A stretch of DNA of 64,000 nucleotides from Kuschelorhynchus macadamiae (lineage: Eukaryota; Arthropoda; Insecta; Coleoptera; Curculionidae), in the NCBI GenBank assembly GCA_030620095.1, contig JAUTXW010000881.1, positions 558,001 to 622,000 of the forward strand. The letters run 5' to 3'. The notes below the pieces were generated by a model. The model did no database searches and was not told the origin of the DNA. It saw only the letters and a program-made list of their open reading frames with translations. A program made the translations under genes and the position numbers. Of the stretch, positions 35,901 through 50,900 are shown in pieces; positions within the stretch are counted from its first letter, which is position 1, and the number at the start of each line of letters is the position of its first letter.

Positions 35901-38900
35901 TTTTCGTAGAGAGTTGTCCAGTGGCTGAAATCAGTCCTTCAGGACTCCTGAGTTGTGGGACGAAGGATTCCCGAAGAGTCGAGGATCCATTGGGCGAGTC
36001 TGGACCGTCAAACTTATGCTTGATATGCCACGTGTTTGACATGACAGGTTTCGGAACTACAGGAGACAGGTTTCAGTACAAAAAAGAGACATCATCAGGA
36101 ACTCGTCACCTCTCAAGCCGGCCTAAGATCTCGGCTAAGGCTAACAACGACCCTGAGATACGGAAAAGACATCCGGCGATTCGATTATGCAAGGAGGCGC
36201 AGTCTAAGTCGAACATCATTCGCACATAAATGGCTTTGAGAATTTAATTAACGCAATTTTATATAATCTTTAAAATTAGCATAGCGTCAGGAACGCAAAA
36301 AATGATAAGTAACGAGCCGGAGAGTATTAATTTATTTTTTTTTCGAAATGGAACGCCCTTCCAATACATCTCCAACCCTGGTCCCGATGAACTTGTAATA
36401 AGGACAGCCAAAACTCAAAACTGGCAATCTCCTTTCAAACTCTGGCAATTTTTTACCATCGCGATGTTTGATGTCTAGCATGCTCACAGAGATAGATTTT
36501 GGAGAACTGATGACGAATCTCAAGTAAAATTTTTTCAGGGATGTTTCGTTTTTGAATTATACAACATCAAGGCTTCATAACTTTGCTGCAAATGTTTACT
36601 CTTCTTTTCTAGTAAGTTCATAAATTGAATAATAAATATTCTGGAACGGTGCAAGTATGGGTCAGGGGGGGAGCGGTTAGTTAAGTTTGAAATTTCATCT
36701 TGTTCTTGCTTTAGTGAAGCCAATCTAACGAAAATTTTCGTGAAGAAACGACTAAAAACCCATCACTTAAAAACTATATATTCAATTTGACCAGTCTGCT
36801 CAAAAAGTACAGACGATTCAATTTTTCAACCGATTTGCAGTTTTCAGCCATGTTTTAGATACAAAGGCTTAAAATTTGGTAGATTTATTAGTGACCATTT
36901 TTTTTACACGTTCTTTAACAAAATTTATTAATGACAAGTTTTGCCATCTCTCCCTCCCAGCCACTAAACACTTATTAACACGAAATTATTAATTTTTATG
37001 TAAAATATGATAAATAAAAACTATAACCATGAACCAGCATAAATGAGCAAATTTGAACAAGATTTATCCTAAATCATTTTCTAATATCGGATATTAATTT
37101 ACCACAGTTTAAGTACTAAAAGAGCCCTTCGATATCGATATACAGGATATTACATACATTTGAGACATTTGATTCTTCTGTGTTTTCTAAACTACTTGAA
37201 GAATTTTTTCAACTTGGAACTGTATTTAAATGACAGGCATATAAAAAATAGCAGAAAATTTCAGGCCCGGATTAAATAAATGTATCGTAATTATAAACGT
37301 GTTGTACGATATGTTTAACTATTCCGATACTTCACAACACCATGTATTAAAAATTTTGAAATTCCAGGTCCGGATAATTTTTAAATAATATAATATAATA
37401 ATAATATTTAAATAATTCAAAAATGTCACATGCGTTTTCTAATGAAGAGTATGCTGATATTATTTTTGTTTATGGTTTCTGCAATGGAAACGCCCAAGCT
37501 GTAGTCGCGGAATATCGTCGCCTATTTCCTATAAGAACCGTTTTAATAGGTGTTCATGATCATGAAAATATACTGAATATGACATACGAAAATCCCTCAA
37601 TTAGCACAAGAAGGATAACTTCTGTACTGGTTATAACAACATTCACTGTTCATCGAGTCTTAGATAGAATCCCTTGTCCTTTTCATATATAAGTTCAGCA
37701 GTTGGAACAAGGGGATAAAGTCAACCGCTTAGCATTCTGCGATTGGATTAATCGACACAGACGACATCTTTACCGAACATTATTCACCGAGATGTGTGGA
37801 CCAAAGAAAATCCATACCAAATCAAAAAACCCGATCACAACGCCGATTCTCTATTGCAGGAATGATAAACGATAAGCTTATAGGACCACATTTTCTTTTT
37901 GTTGAGCTATTAAACAGTGAAGTTTACTTAACTTTTCTAAAAACTATACTCTACCAACCCTACTTGAAAATGAACTTGCAGCTGACATGAGTATGTATTT
38001 CCAACATTAGGAAGATTCACCGCACTCTTCATTGGAAGTAAGACAATTTATAAATAACCAGTATCCGAATCGCTGGATTGTTCATGGGATTTTCAGCCAT
38101 TTTTTAGCCAGTAAGTTCCCCAGACTTCAACTCAGCAAATTATTAGAAAATGCGGACAAGCAAATGGATGCTATTTTGAAAATAATTTGAAAGCTCAGCG
38201 TCAGTGAAAAAGATTACCTTTTATCTTGTATAATAGGCTAAGTAAGTTTATCTGAATTTAAACAGTTTAAAAACTCAATAAAACATCAATTTTATTATAT
38301 CACAGCACAATGTTTTTATTGTAGAAAACTATTTGAGAAACATATTGATTTATATTAAGTGTTAACAAGTTTATTCTCATTCTCATTATTGATCAGATCG
38401 CGTAACAAGTCTATAATTACGATAAATTTCTTTCCTGCTATTTTGTGTGCCATTTAAATGCAGTTCTAAGATTGAAAAAATATTTCAAGTAGTTTAGAAA
38501 ATACAGAAGAATAGTAGAACCCTGTATATCGGTATCGAAGGGCTCTTTTAGTACTAATACGATAATTAAAAAAAATAATCTAGGATGTTTATGTAAGCAT
38601 AAATTACAGTGATTTTTTTAAGTCGGACCGGGAATTTCAAAATTTTTAATACTTCAAGTATTGGAATAGGAAATATACGGAATCAAGTTTCACCAGAAAT
38701 TCATTTGACACCCAGTATATCGAAAAGGAAAAGATGACTTGGAACCACCTTAACGTCCTTTATCCACGGTTGCCCTATGTACACTTTGTGGTGGTGAATC
38801 AAATCGCAAAAAGAGTTAGATTACTTTTTCTTCTAATTCTTGTTGTGGTCTTCTATAAGTCTATCAACTTGAAGTTAGGTACAATGGTGCAAACGAATCA

Positions 38901-41900
38901 TTATAACAACAGACATTGGTAAATCTGTCTTTAACTTTTTTTAAATTTAACAACGTTGGTAAGTCAATGTGACACCACAGTAAGGCCATTAACTCTTAGT
39001 CTACACTTGCTAATGATGGGAGATAAAGCAGTACTCCAAAAGTTGAGAATAAATTAAATCACGGACAATGCAATTTTATTCAGAATGCTTCATTGTCTGC
39101 AACCTGCATACATACCTTCTAGTGCTTTCCTTTTCTTAAAATCCCTTAGCAGCTCAAAAGGTATTTCTCTAATTCTATTTGGTATAGCAATACTATCAAA
39201 TTCGATTTCGTTTTGATCTCGGAGCTTCAAATATTGTAAGCGTATATTTCGTTGAAGGTCTTCCATTTTACAAAATATCATTTTTTCGGCATAGGGACTT
39301 AATCTGGAAAAAAAATAATTATAACTTGTTGATATAAAGTTTCAGTTACTGATTTAATTACTAAAAACAATTGCATACATTTATAATTTTTAACATGAAA
39401 CTTGAATGTATCTGTCTGCCAATAGATAAAAAAAATAAATGTGTCTCATATGAACACAGACAGAAATATATAAAAAAATATTACTTTTAGAAACATAATA
39501 CGATGTTTACAAGTTAAATGATAATAATAATTAATATAATAATAAATTTTATATTGGACAAACGGGCAGGATATTCGGACAAATAACACTGGCCGACAAA
39601 AAAATGTTTGTTGTAACACAAATCAGAATAGCATAATCTAATAGAATGGACCTATCCAAATACGAAAATGATAAATAGAAAGTTGTAGCACGTAGGGTTT
39701 TCTTGTTAGAGTTGTAGAACCATATCGAATGTTACGATACTTAATATCTATAGAAAAAATTATTTCAGAAAATTCTTAACCCTTTTTATTGACTACAGTT
39801 TTCGCCTATTAAACATACCATACATCTAAGAGAAAAGCAAAAATATTAACTTAAAACACTAATTAAACTTTATTTTTTTCCGTTTATGAGGTGTCCTATC
39901 TTCTCTCTTCAAAAACCAACAGTAGTCACCCATCATGGCTGGATCCCATCGTCCTTGGTACCGAATTTCCATTGTTGTGATATCTTGGTGAAACCCTTCA
40001 CCCTGCTGGTCACTAACAGCTCCCAAATTTTTAGGAAAAAATGACAGATGGGAATGGAGGAAGTGAATTTTTAATGACCATCTGGCACCAAGCACTTTAT
40101 AGGCATCTAAGAATTCATTAACTAATTGTTCATAATTTTCATCCATATTGTTGCCTAAAAATCCTCTTACTAAAATAACAAATGAATTCCATACTCTGAG
40201 TTCCTGCCTGGTAAGCTTTTCCGTAAAATTGACATCGTCCAGCAATTTTCTGATTTGTGGCCCAATAAAAATGCCTTCTTTTAATTTGGCATCATTTAAC
40301 TGGGGAAAGACTTGTCTTAGGTATTTAAATCGATCACCATCTTTATTCAAAGCCTTCACAAAGTTTTTCATCAACCCAAGTTTAATGTGAAGAGGAGGCA
40401 AAAGGACATTTTTGGGATCAACAAGAGGTATAAATTTAACATTTTGAGATCCCGGTTCAAATTCACTTCTTTCTGGCCAAATTTTTGTTAATAATGCTGA
40501 TTTATTGCACGACTGTCCCATAAACAAAGAAAACAGTAATGTTTTGTAAATCCCCCTGAAGTGCCACTAAAATCGCTATAACTTTCAAGCCTCCACATAT
40601 CTGCCATTTATACCTATTGTAGTTTATTTTATCCAAAATCGTGCGCATATTTTCATAATTTTCTTTCATTGCAACTGGGCATCTGGTATAGAGGGTTTTA
40701 AATTTCCATTATGCAATAACACAGCTTTTAAGCTATATTTAGATGAGTCTATGAATAAGCGCCACTCACGGGGAGAATGTTCAATATCAAGTTCCTGCAT
40801 TAAACTGTCTATATCAGTACACGCGCACAACGAGTTTTCCATACTGTAGAATTCAGAAAACATAGCATTTCTTTTTCGGAAATTTGTAATTTTTGTTTCT
40901 TTGGCCAATAAGTTCCATTCCTTAAGACGGGAACCCAGAAGTTCTGTTGCTTGCTAAAAGTGGGATCGGTGCACTGTTCTTCTGAGCTGCCTGATGATGC
41001 GTTATCTCCATGATCTTCCAAATCAATAGCTTACTAATTTAAAGGCGCAATAGGCACTGGCAAATTTGCATCATGAGGAACAGGTCGTACGGCAGATTGC
41101 AAATTTGGATATTCTATATTGTGCTTTCCCTTTTTGGAATAACCTTCAGTCTTTGTCAGGCAAAAATAACAATCGTCAGAATGATTGGTGGGTTCTCGCC
41201 ATACCATTGGAACTGCAAAAGGCATATTTTTTTTCTTTGCCTTCATCCACTGCACCAATGATACACTACAACTAACACAGCACACATGGGGAGCCCACCG
41301 CTTATCTTGATCCCCAATTAACACACCAAAATATTTAAAGTAGGCTTTTTTTACATTTTCGGAAAATGGCCTGGCTTGTGATTTCACTAGAAATTCTCCA
41401 CAAATATAACAAAATTTGTCATAAGAACATACATGCAAAAAAACTAAATTTACTAGAAAATATAAAAATAAACAAAACATTAAAAGTTTAGTAAATTATT
41501 GAACGATCAGTTGGGCCATATTGTGAATGCTTTATTACTTTATAACAAAAAAATCCCAACTAACAACTGCCTGTATAATATTTGCAATTGTAAGAAAGGA
41601 TTCAGGTATTTATTGTCTACATTTTGAGTCACACTTTGGTTTAAGTGTTCAATGATGAGGTCACTGTGTTGGCAAAACAATTGTCATGTGTGTTTTTTAA
41701 AATAAATTGAGTGGCAATTTTATTCAAATGTTCTCATTTAGTTATTTAAGTGGATTTCTATCAAGTAACATCTAACTCTGTTTAAAATTTAATTTGCAAG
41801 TGTTTTTAGTTCGGTTCTATATGGGGACAGAAGTTTATCAATTTGAGAAATTCCATGGAATAACTGAAAGGGGTCGATTATCGAATCTATCCATGCAGTT

Positions 41901-44900
41901 AAACTGAAAACGTAAAAAATGCAACTTTTCTTCTCTTTTGTCCTAAAGTATGTAGGAAAATGTCATAGGACCTCTTTCAGGGACTATGATAGACTAACAC
42001 TCTCCTTTCCTCTTAAGGATGTTCGTATAAAAAGCAAGAAGCACTTCTACTATTTTTGCATACATTGATAAATAAACTTATAATTTGAAACATTTTCATT
42101 ACCTGCGTTTTATATCTGATTTCTATAAAAAGAATCACGACTATTCTATTCTTGAAGTAATTAATTTTATATTCTTCGACACGTATTTCCTTTTCCTAGG
42201 GTATTTACATTAATAAATAAATACTAGCTGGCCCGGCAGACCTTGTTATGCCGTTAGATGGCGCGACGAGTTTCCAGAGGAATTATAAGAATATGGAGAG
42301 CATTCACCACATGGTCCAGAAATGTTATTGAAGAAAAACATGTTGGTTTTATCGAAACAATACGTAACAAAACAATAAATAGTGTTGAAAGGTCTCTGTA
42401 ATCAGAGGATCATTTCAAAAAAAAAGCATGTAAATTGGTGCAGTACAACTCTCTCACGAACTTGCTGAAAAATCTGCCTTAGTGTTTTAAATATATAGAT
42501 ATATTTTTAATAAACATCTGCGCATTTTAAAAAAATAGAACCTCAAGGGCTATAGACTTCTGCGTTTTATTGCGTTATATTAAAATTATAATAATGAGAT
42601 TGTCTACAAACCTAAAATATTGTTTTGCTTCGTCTTCCCATTGTCGAATCTCACTGGAGTTAGTTGTGTTAAGAAACTCAACAAATTCGGAGCTATGTTG
42701 CTTGCCTAAAATATTAAATAGTATCTCGTCTAAAGTATAGGTTGACAAGCATCTTGAAAAAGAAACGGAATTATACATTTTTATAACTTGCATAGTTGGA
42801 CTAAATCAAATTCCTACTCGCTGACTATCCTAAATATTTGAGCTGATACAATTATAAATTGAATATTTGATGTTTTTCTCCCCAAAATGGATCTTTAAAC
42901 TTATGTAATAAAAGAGCTACTAGAGTTTCAGAGTTTCATTTGTAGTAACAAGAAATATAATGTTGTTGCAGGATGATTGATAGGCGATACATTTTACTGC
43001 AGTTGTAATGCTCATAAAGATCCAGCAGCATGACGTTAGGAGGCACTCGGACTGTGAAGGAAACCAAGAAAGAGTCCAGAACGTCATCCGGTCCAAATAT
43101 TCTTGGACCGAGCCCTCTAAATCTATTATCAGTTGAAGCAATGGTGCATATCGTTAAAGAAAACTCCCAAAATAAATTTTAGGTACTGGGATGCAACTAA
43201 TAATTAAGAATTTAATGGAGATTTGCTTAAGATGCTATTCGTAGCAATAATTCTGACTAAACACTATTAGCTGAGGAAACGCTTTTATAATATGAAAATA
43301 ATTTGCATCTAGGAAAATATTTTAAGGAACATGTAAAAACGTAAAAATAAAAGAATCCTTTTTATTTAACAAACTCATTTCTCACAGTAAGGAAAAGACG
43401 TTGTGCTAGAATGGGATATTTACGCTTCAAATTAAAATTAAGTTTTTGTGATGAAGTTGTGATGTATTCATCCTAAAACTAGAAAAACATATATCAATAA
43501 TATGAATAACTGAAAAAGTATCACAAGGTAATTTTTACATGACTTTATCTCAAGTAATGTGTTATAAAAATTAAAAATCAGAGGCCACATTATTTTAGTA
43601 ATAGTCTATATGTAGTTAATATATTATTTGGGCTACTAATGGAAGTAATGTAGTTAAAAAGAGATATTTAGGCATTCTCTCTGCATAATTATGATAGCTT
43701 TTACTACATAAATTGGGGTTGGTCCATCTCCTGCGGAAATATTAAATATCTAGGTACAGGGAATTGTTTTCACACATTATCCACCATACACAATATATAA
43801 ATGTACATCTTCAAGTGTAACTATTAGGGATAGTTTAAAGCAAAGCTGCATTATGGTTAGTTAAATCCAATATGTTTGGTTAAATAAATTTACCACAAAA
43901 TAAGAACTCATTTTACTTGGGATTAAACATTGCCAAAATGGCGTTACTTGTAGAGTAAAGATTCCTGAAGATGCCTGAAATCGCACGCGAAACTTTGGAA
44001 ATTAATGTCACTTGACACAGAAAAGCTTCCGTTCTATGCTGAATATGATTAACTTACCATCTAACAAACTTTTCAGTCTATCTCCATCTAGCGCTCCCCA
44101 TTTATTTATCACTCTTGATGCTTCTTGTGCGGGAAATATGTCTTGGCCACTAGAAAAGTTGCGTTTTAAGTGAGAGTTCTGCCAACCTGTTTTATGAAGT
44201 AGAATTCCGTTGGTATGAAGGTCCACAGAAACTAGTTTAATATCGAGACATATACCACTCTCGTCCAGTATTTTTTTCACATTGCTGCCACATCCGACTC
44301 CTGCGTGTTTGTAATGTACGATTTCTCTTCTTTCAAAGCGATTTTCAGAATACTCTGTTTCATTGTAACATATGGCACCGTCTGGAACATCAATTTTCAG
44401 TGACGCAATTTCCTTTTTTAGCAACCTAAAAATTAATCGGACGGTTCATTTCATGTCATACTGATTGGTACAAGAATCAAACTCTAGAACTCACAATCAA
44501 TTGTCGACCTCACCTACCAGCTTTCGTAAAATTAAAAACTTTTCTGTCGCTATGACTACAAACGCAATTATAGATATGCACCCTCAGAGAAATCTGTTCA
44601 CACCAGGTGCAGCTATGACAACTTACTCACTGTTGGTATGAATTGCCCGACCCCAATCTTAATCTGCCTAAAACTTCGGAGGATCAAATTGCCTACGGAT
44701 TGCAGCGGAGGGAGCACCCATATGACCACTAACAGAATTAGAATAAAAAAGAAAAAGGAAAACCACGGCATTAAACTATTAAAGAACGGCCTTGAGTCTA
44801 GGGTAGACGTTATAATGAAAGAGAGCCATAAATTCCCCAACTTGATACGCTGAAAAAGATAGGTATAGAATGTGAGACGTTTAACAATGGTATTGAGGAG

Positions 44901-47900
44901 GTTAGCATTCTATAAATAGATATCATGGCTATAAATGAAACTAGGTGGTTAGGAAGTGAAATAAACATATGGGATAATATCACTATTTACTACTGTAGAC
45001 GTCCAACATCAATATTTGACTAATTTACCCCCTAATAATGGACAACAAAAATAACATACCTAAAAACATATTAAGAACACTGCTTGCGTTCCCCTAAAGA
45101 TATAATTCATTTTCAAAGTGAGGGACAATATAAAATATATGTTCCTGTGGTAAATCGTATGTAGGAAAATCTGGACTTAGAGAATATACATAGGGTATTA
45201 AAATGAAATAAACTGTCCAAACTGCAGTAGAAACTAGTAAAAAAGATTTAAGTTTAGATATCTCGAAAATTTTAAGGAACCCCCATGAGAATACATACAT
45301 AGCATTTAGTGAAATATTTTAAGAACTACTATACAAGTATAATATTGTAATATAATAAGTTGTGCAACCAAGGACGAAACGTCGGTCCACTCTAATATGG
45401 TCTTTTTCAAACAAACAAATAAAATTATGCTTTATTGTCGCAGGAAAATTGTTTCAATTTTATGGACAAAGCGAAATGTACCTTAAAGCAAAAAAAACAA
45501 AACAATGAAAAAACGAAATATTAATCGAAAAAAAAATCATATTTTTCGACAGGTCAATGCAAATACATGAATTGTAAATATAACATTCGTTATATTCGTA
45601 ACATTGCCGTAAAACGGTTATTGAATTCAGGTGACCTAACAAAAGGAAATAAACAATACATATGCGAGTAGAATAATTTCAATGACATTGAAATTAACTT
45701 AAATCTAATATGTAACAAAAATAATTAATTTTAACGGACTATCAGACAGTTCATTATAAAATATTTTCAAATGCTATGCAGCAACATGACACCCCAAAAA
45801 GATTTAAGTAAACAAGCAAATAAAAAACATTTTAATGAGACTTATTCATTATAAAAATCATTAACGCAGTAAAAAGTTCTTTCAATGAGGTACGGTTTGG
45901 TTTTTTTTTCGGAAGAGTGCAAACATAGGGATTGTTTTTAAATGTTCTGGAAGATGATTGTAAAGTTTTATGGCATTGTAAATAATTGATTTTTTTATTA
46001 ATTCTGTCGAAGGAATGGGAAGGTATATGATATGCCTAGAGTTTCTGGTAGGATATACGTATTGTGGCCTTTCCGGGAATGTGCTTATATGTTTTCTTAT
46101 CAAACAGACGGTTTCTAAAATAAATAATGCAAAAAGTGTTAATATTACATGTTTTTTGAAATAGTATTGGCAGTGCGCTCTGTTATTTAGACCAAACAAA
46201 TAGCAGATTGCTCTATTTTGAAGCCTAAAAATACTAAGAAATTGCTCGGTGGTACAGCAGCCCCAAACGGGAAGGCCATAGCGGAGATGGGATTCGAATA
46301 GAGAGAAATAAGTAAGTCTGGCAGAAGACACGTCCAGTTCTTTTCAAACTGATCGAATGGCAAAGCAGGCGGCAGAAAGTTTTTTAGTTAAGGTGTCAAT
46401 ATGCTTAGACCATTTTAGTTTGTTATTTATATTCAAACCCAGGAATTTAACCGACTCAACGTATTTAATATTTCTGTTGAGTTGAGTAACTGAAGTGGTT
46501 GTAAAGTCCCCTTATAAGATAAGGCCACCGTTTTATCCACATTGAAGCAAGGCAGATTGGAATCGGAGTTCATGAACGATACCAAAGCACTCACCTGTTT
46601 ATATAACAGCCTTGTTCGGGGCATCCTTGAATACTGTTCAATTATTTGGAGCCCTTATTATGACATACATAAAAGACGACCTGGAGAGAGTGCAGAATAA
46701 GTTCTGTAAATACCTGCTATACAACCATCGTTTTCCCTACCTGAATACAGATTATCAAACTAGGCTTCTTCTTTGCGGCTTAAAATCTTTAGAAGACCGA
46801 AGAAATGAAGCAATGTTAATATTCCTTTTCAAGCTGTCCCGTGGGTTGATTGACTGTGTGGAGTTGGTAAACCGCATGCTCTTTCATGTTCCAGCACGAC
46901 TAACAAGACAGCAACGCCTGTTTTTCGAAGTTCCACACCGTACGAACTATGGACAAGCCGCCTTTATGGATAAAATTCTCCGAAACTATAACAACCATTT
47001 CTCAAATATTAATATATTTAGCCTCAGTCTGTCCGGCCTTAAGAGGAGACTGCAGTGTATCGCCAACTAGTTCCTGTTCCTCACGCTTTGTAATATTGTG
47101 ATTTCCCCTTAACAATCTATTTATTTGTCGTTAATGTAGCACCAGTACTTTGTCTCGTAAAATATACACATATATATCTGGTTTTTTTTCTGTTATTGTT
47201 ATTATTAATTTTAAGTTTTTATTGTTAGACTTTATTGTACCATTTAGAATTCATTTTTTCTGTAGAGTACTTATTCCTGAATAAATAAATAAATAACAAG
47301 GTCCTTGGAAATATTAGAATATAATGACGTTGTATCAAAATCACTCCATGTTATTCTTGTGTCAGCAAAGAGAGGTTTTTCCATTAATTTTTAGGTTAGT
47401 GATATCATTAATGTATAACAAAAAAAGAATAGGTCCCAAGACCGAACCTTGAGGGACTCCACTTGTAATCAATTTACAATCAGAATCATTTGCCCTTACA
47501 AATTATTGCCTATTCCCGAGATAAGATTTAAACCAATTTAAACAAATATCACGGATTCCATAAAAATTCAGCTTGCTTATTGAAATTTCTTGACTAACAC
47601 AGTCAAAAGCTTTTGCATAGTCACAAAAAACTGAGGCGGTGGGATAGTTGTTATTTAGGGATAAGTAGACGTCGCTAAGCAACGAGAACATGGAGTCACT
47701 GGTGCACTTGTTGGGTAAAAATCCAGACTGATCCGGGGATATTATCTGATGTTTAAGGAGAAACGACATAAGACGATTCTTCAGTAATCTTTCAATGATT
47801 TTTGATAGCACTGGTAGTAGAGAAATTGGGCGATAATTGCTTAAATTAAGTTAATTTTTTCGCCCCCTTTATGAAGAGTAATAATTATAGCTGTTTTAAG

Positions 47901-50900
47901 GCATTCAGGGAATATACCTTTTATAAGGGATTCATTTATTAGTGTTGTAAGGACCTCTATGATTGGGAGCCGCAGGTTCACGAATATTTTAATTGATAGG
48001 CCATCAGTGCTACACAAAGATTTGCTTGTGACGTTATTCATTTCTTTCAATAATTCCGTGCTGCTAACAGAGCTTAAGAAAAAGCTATCAGCGACATTTT
48101 TCGATGGAGGGAGAAACGAAAGAGAGCCCAAACTTCGTGAGATACCAGAGGTAACATTTTTGCTTACATTAATAAAATCATCATTTAGGTCATTTGGCCT
48201 TGGCAAGATCTGAGTCACAGGGTTTGATTTGTTTCTGAGGTCATTGATAATGGACCAGGTTTCCTTTGAAACGTTTTTAGACTTTTTTGATAGTATATTT
48301 TTTTTGGTGACTTGATTAGTTTAATATAGATCCTCCTATAATTAGAGATATAGTCGAGAATAAGAATGGAGTCGGTGAATTTTTTTATATATAAGAGAGA
48401 ACGCATATTTTTAGCAGAAATGCGTAGTCCTTTCGTGGTCCATGGTTTATGACGCTTAGATTTAATAGTCTTAAGCGGGAAGGCCCTATTAAAAGCACTA
48501 AAAGTTTTATTTAAGAACACACTAAAATTTGAGTTGACATATGAAATTCTGAAAAATTGGCGGCCAAGAAAATTCTGTCCCTATGGCGAGGTCTCTGTAA
48601 GGGCCCATGAAAAATACTAAATTTGGAAAATATTGCTTCGTGATCGGAAAGACCTGTGTTACAAGCCTGAGATTGAACCTCTGATGGAAAAAAATCAGAC
48701 GTTACGTAATTAATGATAGAAGAAGAATATTTTGAAATTCTAGTTGGAGACGATACATGCATTGCAACACCGAAAGAGTCGAATAAAGAAATTACATGTT
48801 TCTGGTTGGCACAAACAGTAGCATAGTCAATATTAAGGTCCCCGCTTAGAATTTTCCTGCCTTTCACTGGTAGACTAGGTAGAAATTTAGCAGGTAATTA
48901 AATAAAGATTGTATAACAGAATTTGGTGATCTATAAATACAGATTGCATAGAGATCAAAGTTTTGATTATATACTATAGAAAATTCAAAAAAGTTATCCG
49001 CTAACAAATGGACATATTTAGTTACCGAAACGAAATCCCCATTTAGGGAAAGAATCAGTGTTCCTCCATGAGCTGAGTTATTTCTGTCATATCTAGCTAT
49101 TGTGGTATATCTCTCCACATAAAAGGGTTCGTTTAGATTCAGCCACTGCTCAGTAATTGCAACAAGTTGGGGGAACTCCAATTCTTCTAGAAATAGGTAC
49201 AACTCGCTAGTTTTATTTCTTAGAGCAGCGATCTTATTTAGAACCATACTAAGACCCGTAACAACAAGGGGTTTTGAGAAATCTAGTTTCTCAGGATACG
49301 TCAAGTTATCTAAAAATATTTTTTCGGGGAATTGCTGGAAAAGTAATTTTTGTGGCATTCTCTGGTCCTCTAAAGATGGATCTAATGCCAAGAACCATAA
49401 TTTCTTAATTGGCAAGAGCTGTGAAAACTTCACAAGCTAATTAATAATTATTTATAGATAATCTAAAGAATTTTATGAATTCTGTTCCAATGTCGAAACG
49501 TACTGACAAAAATATCTAAGGCTAGCATGCTAATAGAATTCTAATGGCACAATGGTATGTGACAATCAAAGAAAAAAGTAAAGGGAAATGCGTATCCTTG
49601 AAAGCTTTGCACTATATTGGCAACAAATTTATAATACACCCACCGTACTCTCCCGGTTTATATTTTAGTATTTTTTATGAAAAAAAAAATTTGTAATATA
49701 ATAGTTGAAAGCGATAAAGGCAGCAGTTCAGAAGCCGATTTTTTTAAAATAATTATGTAGAACAAATGCCTAGATTGAGTGTGTACACAAGTAATTATGT
49801 TTTAGTGAAAGTGTGATATGTTTGAGCGAATAATAATTACTCTTATATTTATAAGTTGAAAATGTCTGTTGAATTACCCTTTGGGATGTTCGAAAATTTC
49901 TAGAACCAAATGTTTAGGAATATTGGTGAACTGAATGGAGAATGTTTCATCTATATCCAACTCAAAGGAGGCGTTTAAATAAAGAGGCGTGGATTTGCAT
50001 ACTAATATGTTATTACATAATACTTTCACTATAAATTTTGTAGACAACATCACTTTTCGTCTTTCATTTTCTTTATCGTCACTCACATCGTCCGTTATTT
50101 CGTGATCGCTTTTTAGATAAAGAACTATCTTCGGTTCATCTAAAACAAAAATTGTATGTATAAATGTCTGAAAATACCGAGTCTATAAATGTAGGGGAGA
50201 CCGGGGCAGGTTGCAACACGGATAAGTTGCAACACACTTGATATCTAAGGCACAATTATATTTACAAACTCTTGAACGCACTCTTCCATTCAATATCGAC
50301 TGGCAAACGTGTTGGCGAACGCACTTTATTCTTGTCGAATGACAAACGGTTTTTTCGCAGGTTACTTGATTTGTGATTGTTGAGTGTAATATTTTTGAAC
50401 AGTTTTTTAATAAATTAAACCTTTCTGCTTTGTTTTTCACACGTGTCATTAGTGGTAAGTTATAGCACATATATTACGTGTTTATTGCCTAGATAATAAT
50501 TGGGATGTCTACAAAACAACAAAAAAATTTAGAGGTTAGATTAGGAAGGTCAAATTGAGGCAAATTGCAACACTCTGCTCGGGGCACTTTGCAACGGTGT
50601 TGTAACTTACCCCGGTGTTGCAACGTGCCCCGTTTTCATTTTATTCCATCATTTTAGTTTATTGCTTCATATAAATTTTCTTTTTCTAGGGATCATGAGA
50701 AATTATAAGAAAAAAACCGAGAGGGGTACGACTCTGGATAATGTTATTAAACGCGCTGCCCAATTAGTATTAGAAAATATTAGGAATAAAGAGTTTTCTA
50801 TTAGAAAAATCGCTAAAGATTTTAATATTCATTATTCAACGCTTTCACGATATATAGCGAAAACAAAAAAATTTCGCGAAACGAAGCATACAATAGAAAT

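Noticed and set aside
44613..44853. Overlapping 75- and 71-codon frames on both strands
   Set aside because: No motif, no splice context, and position inside an intron.
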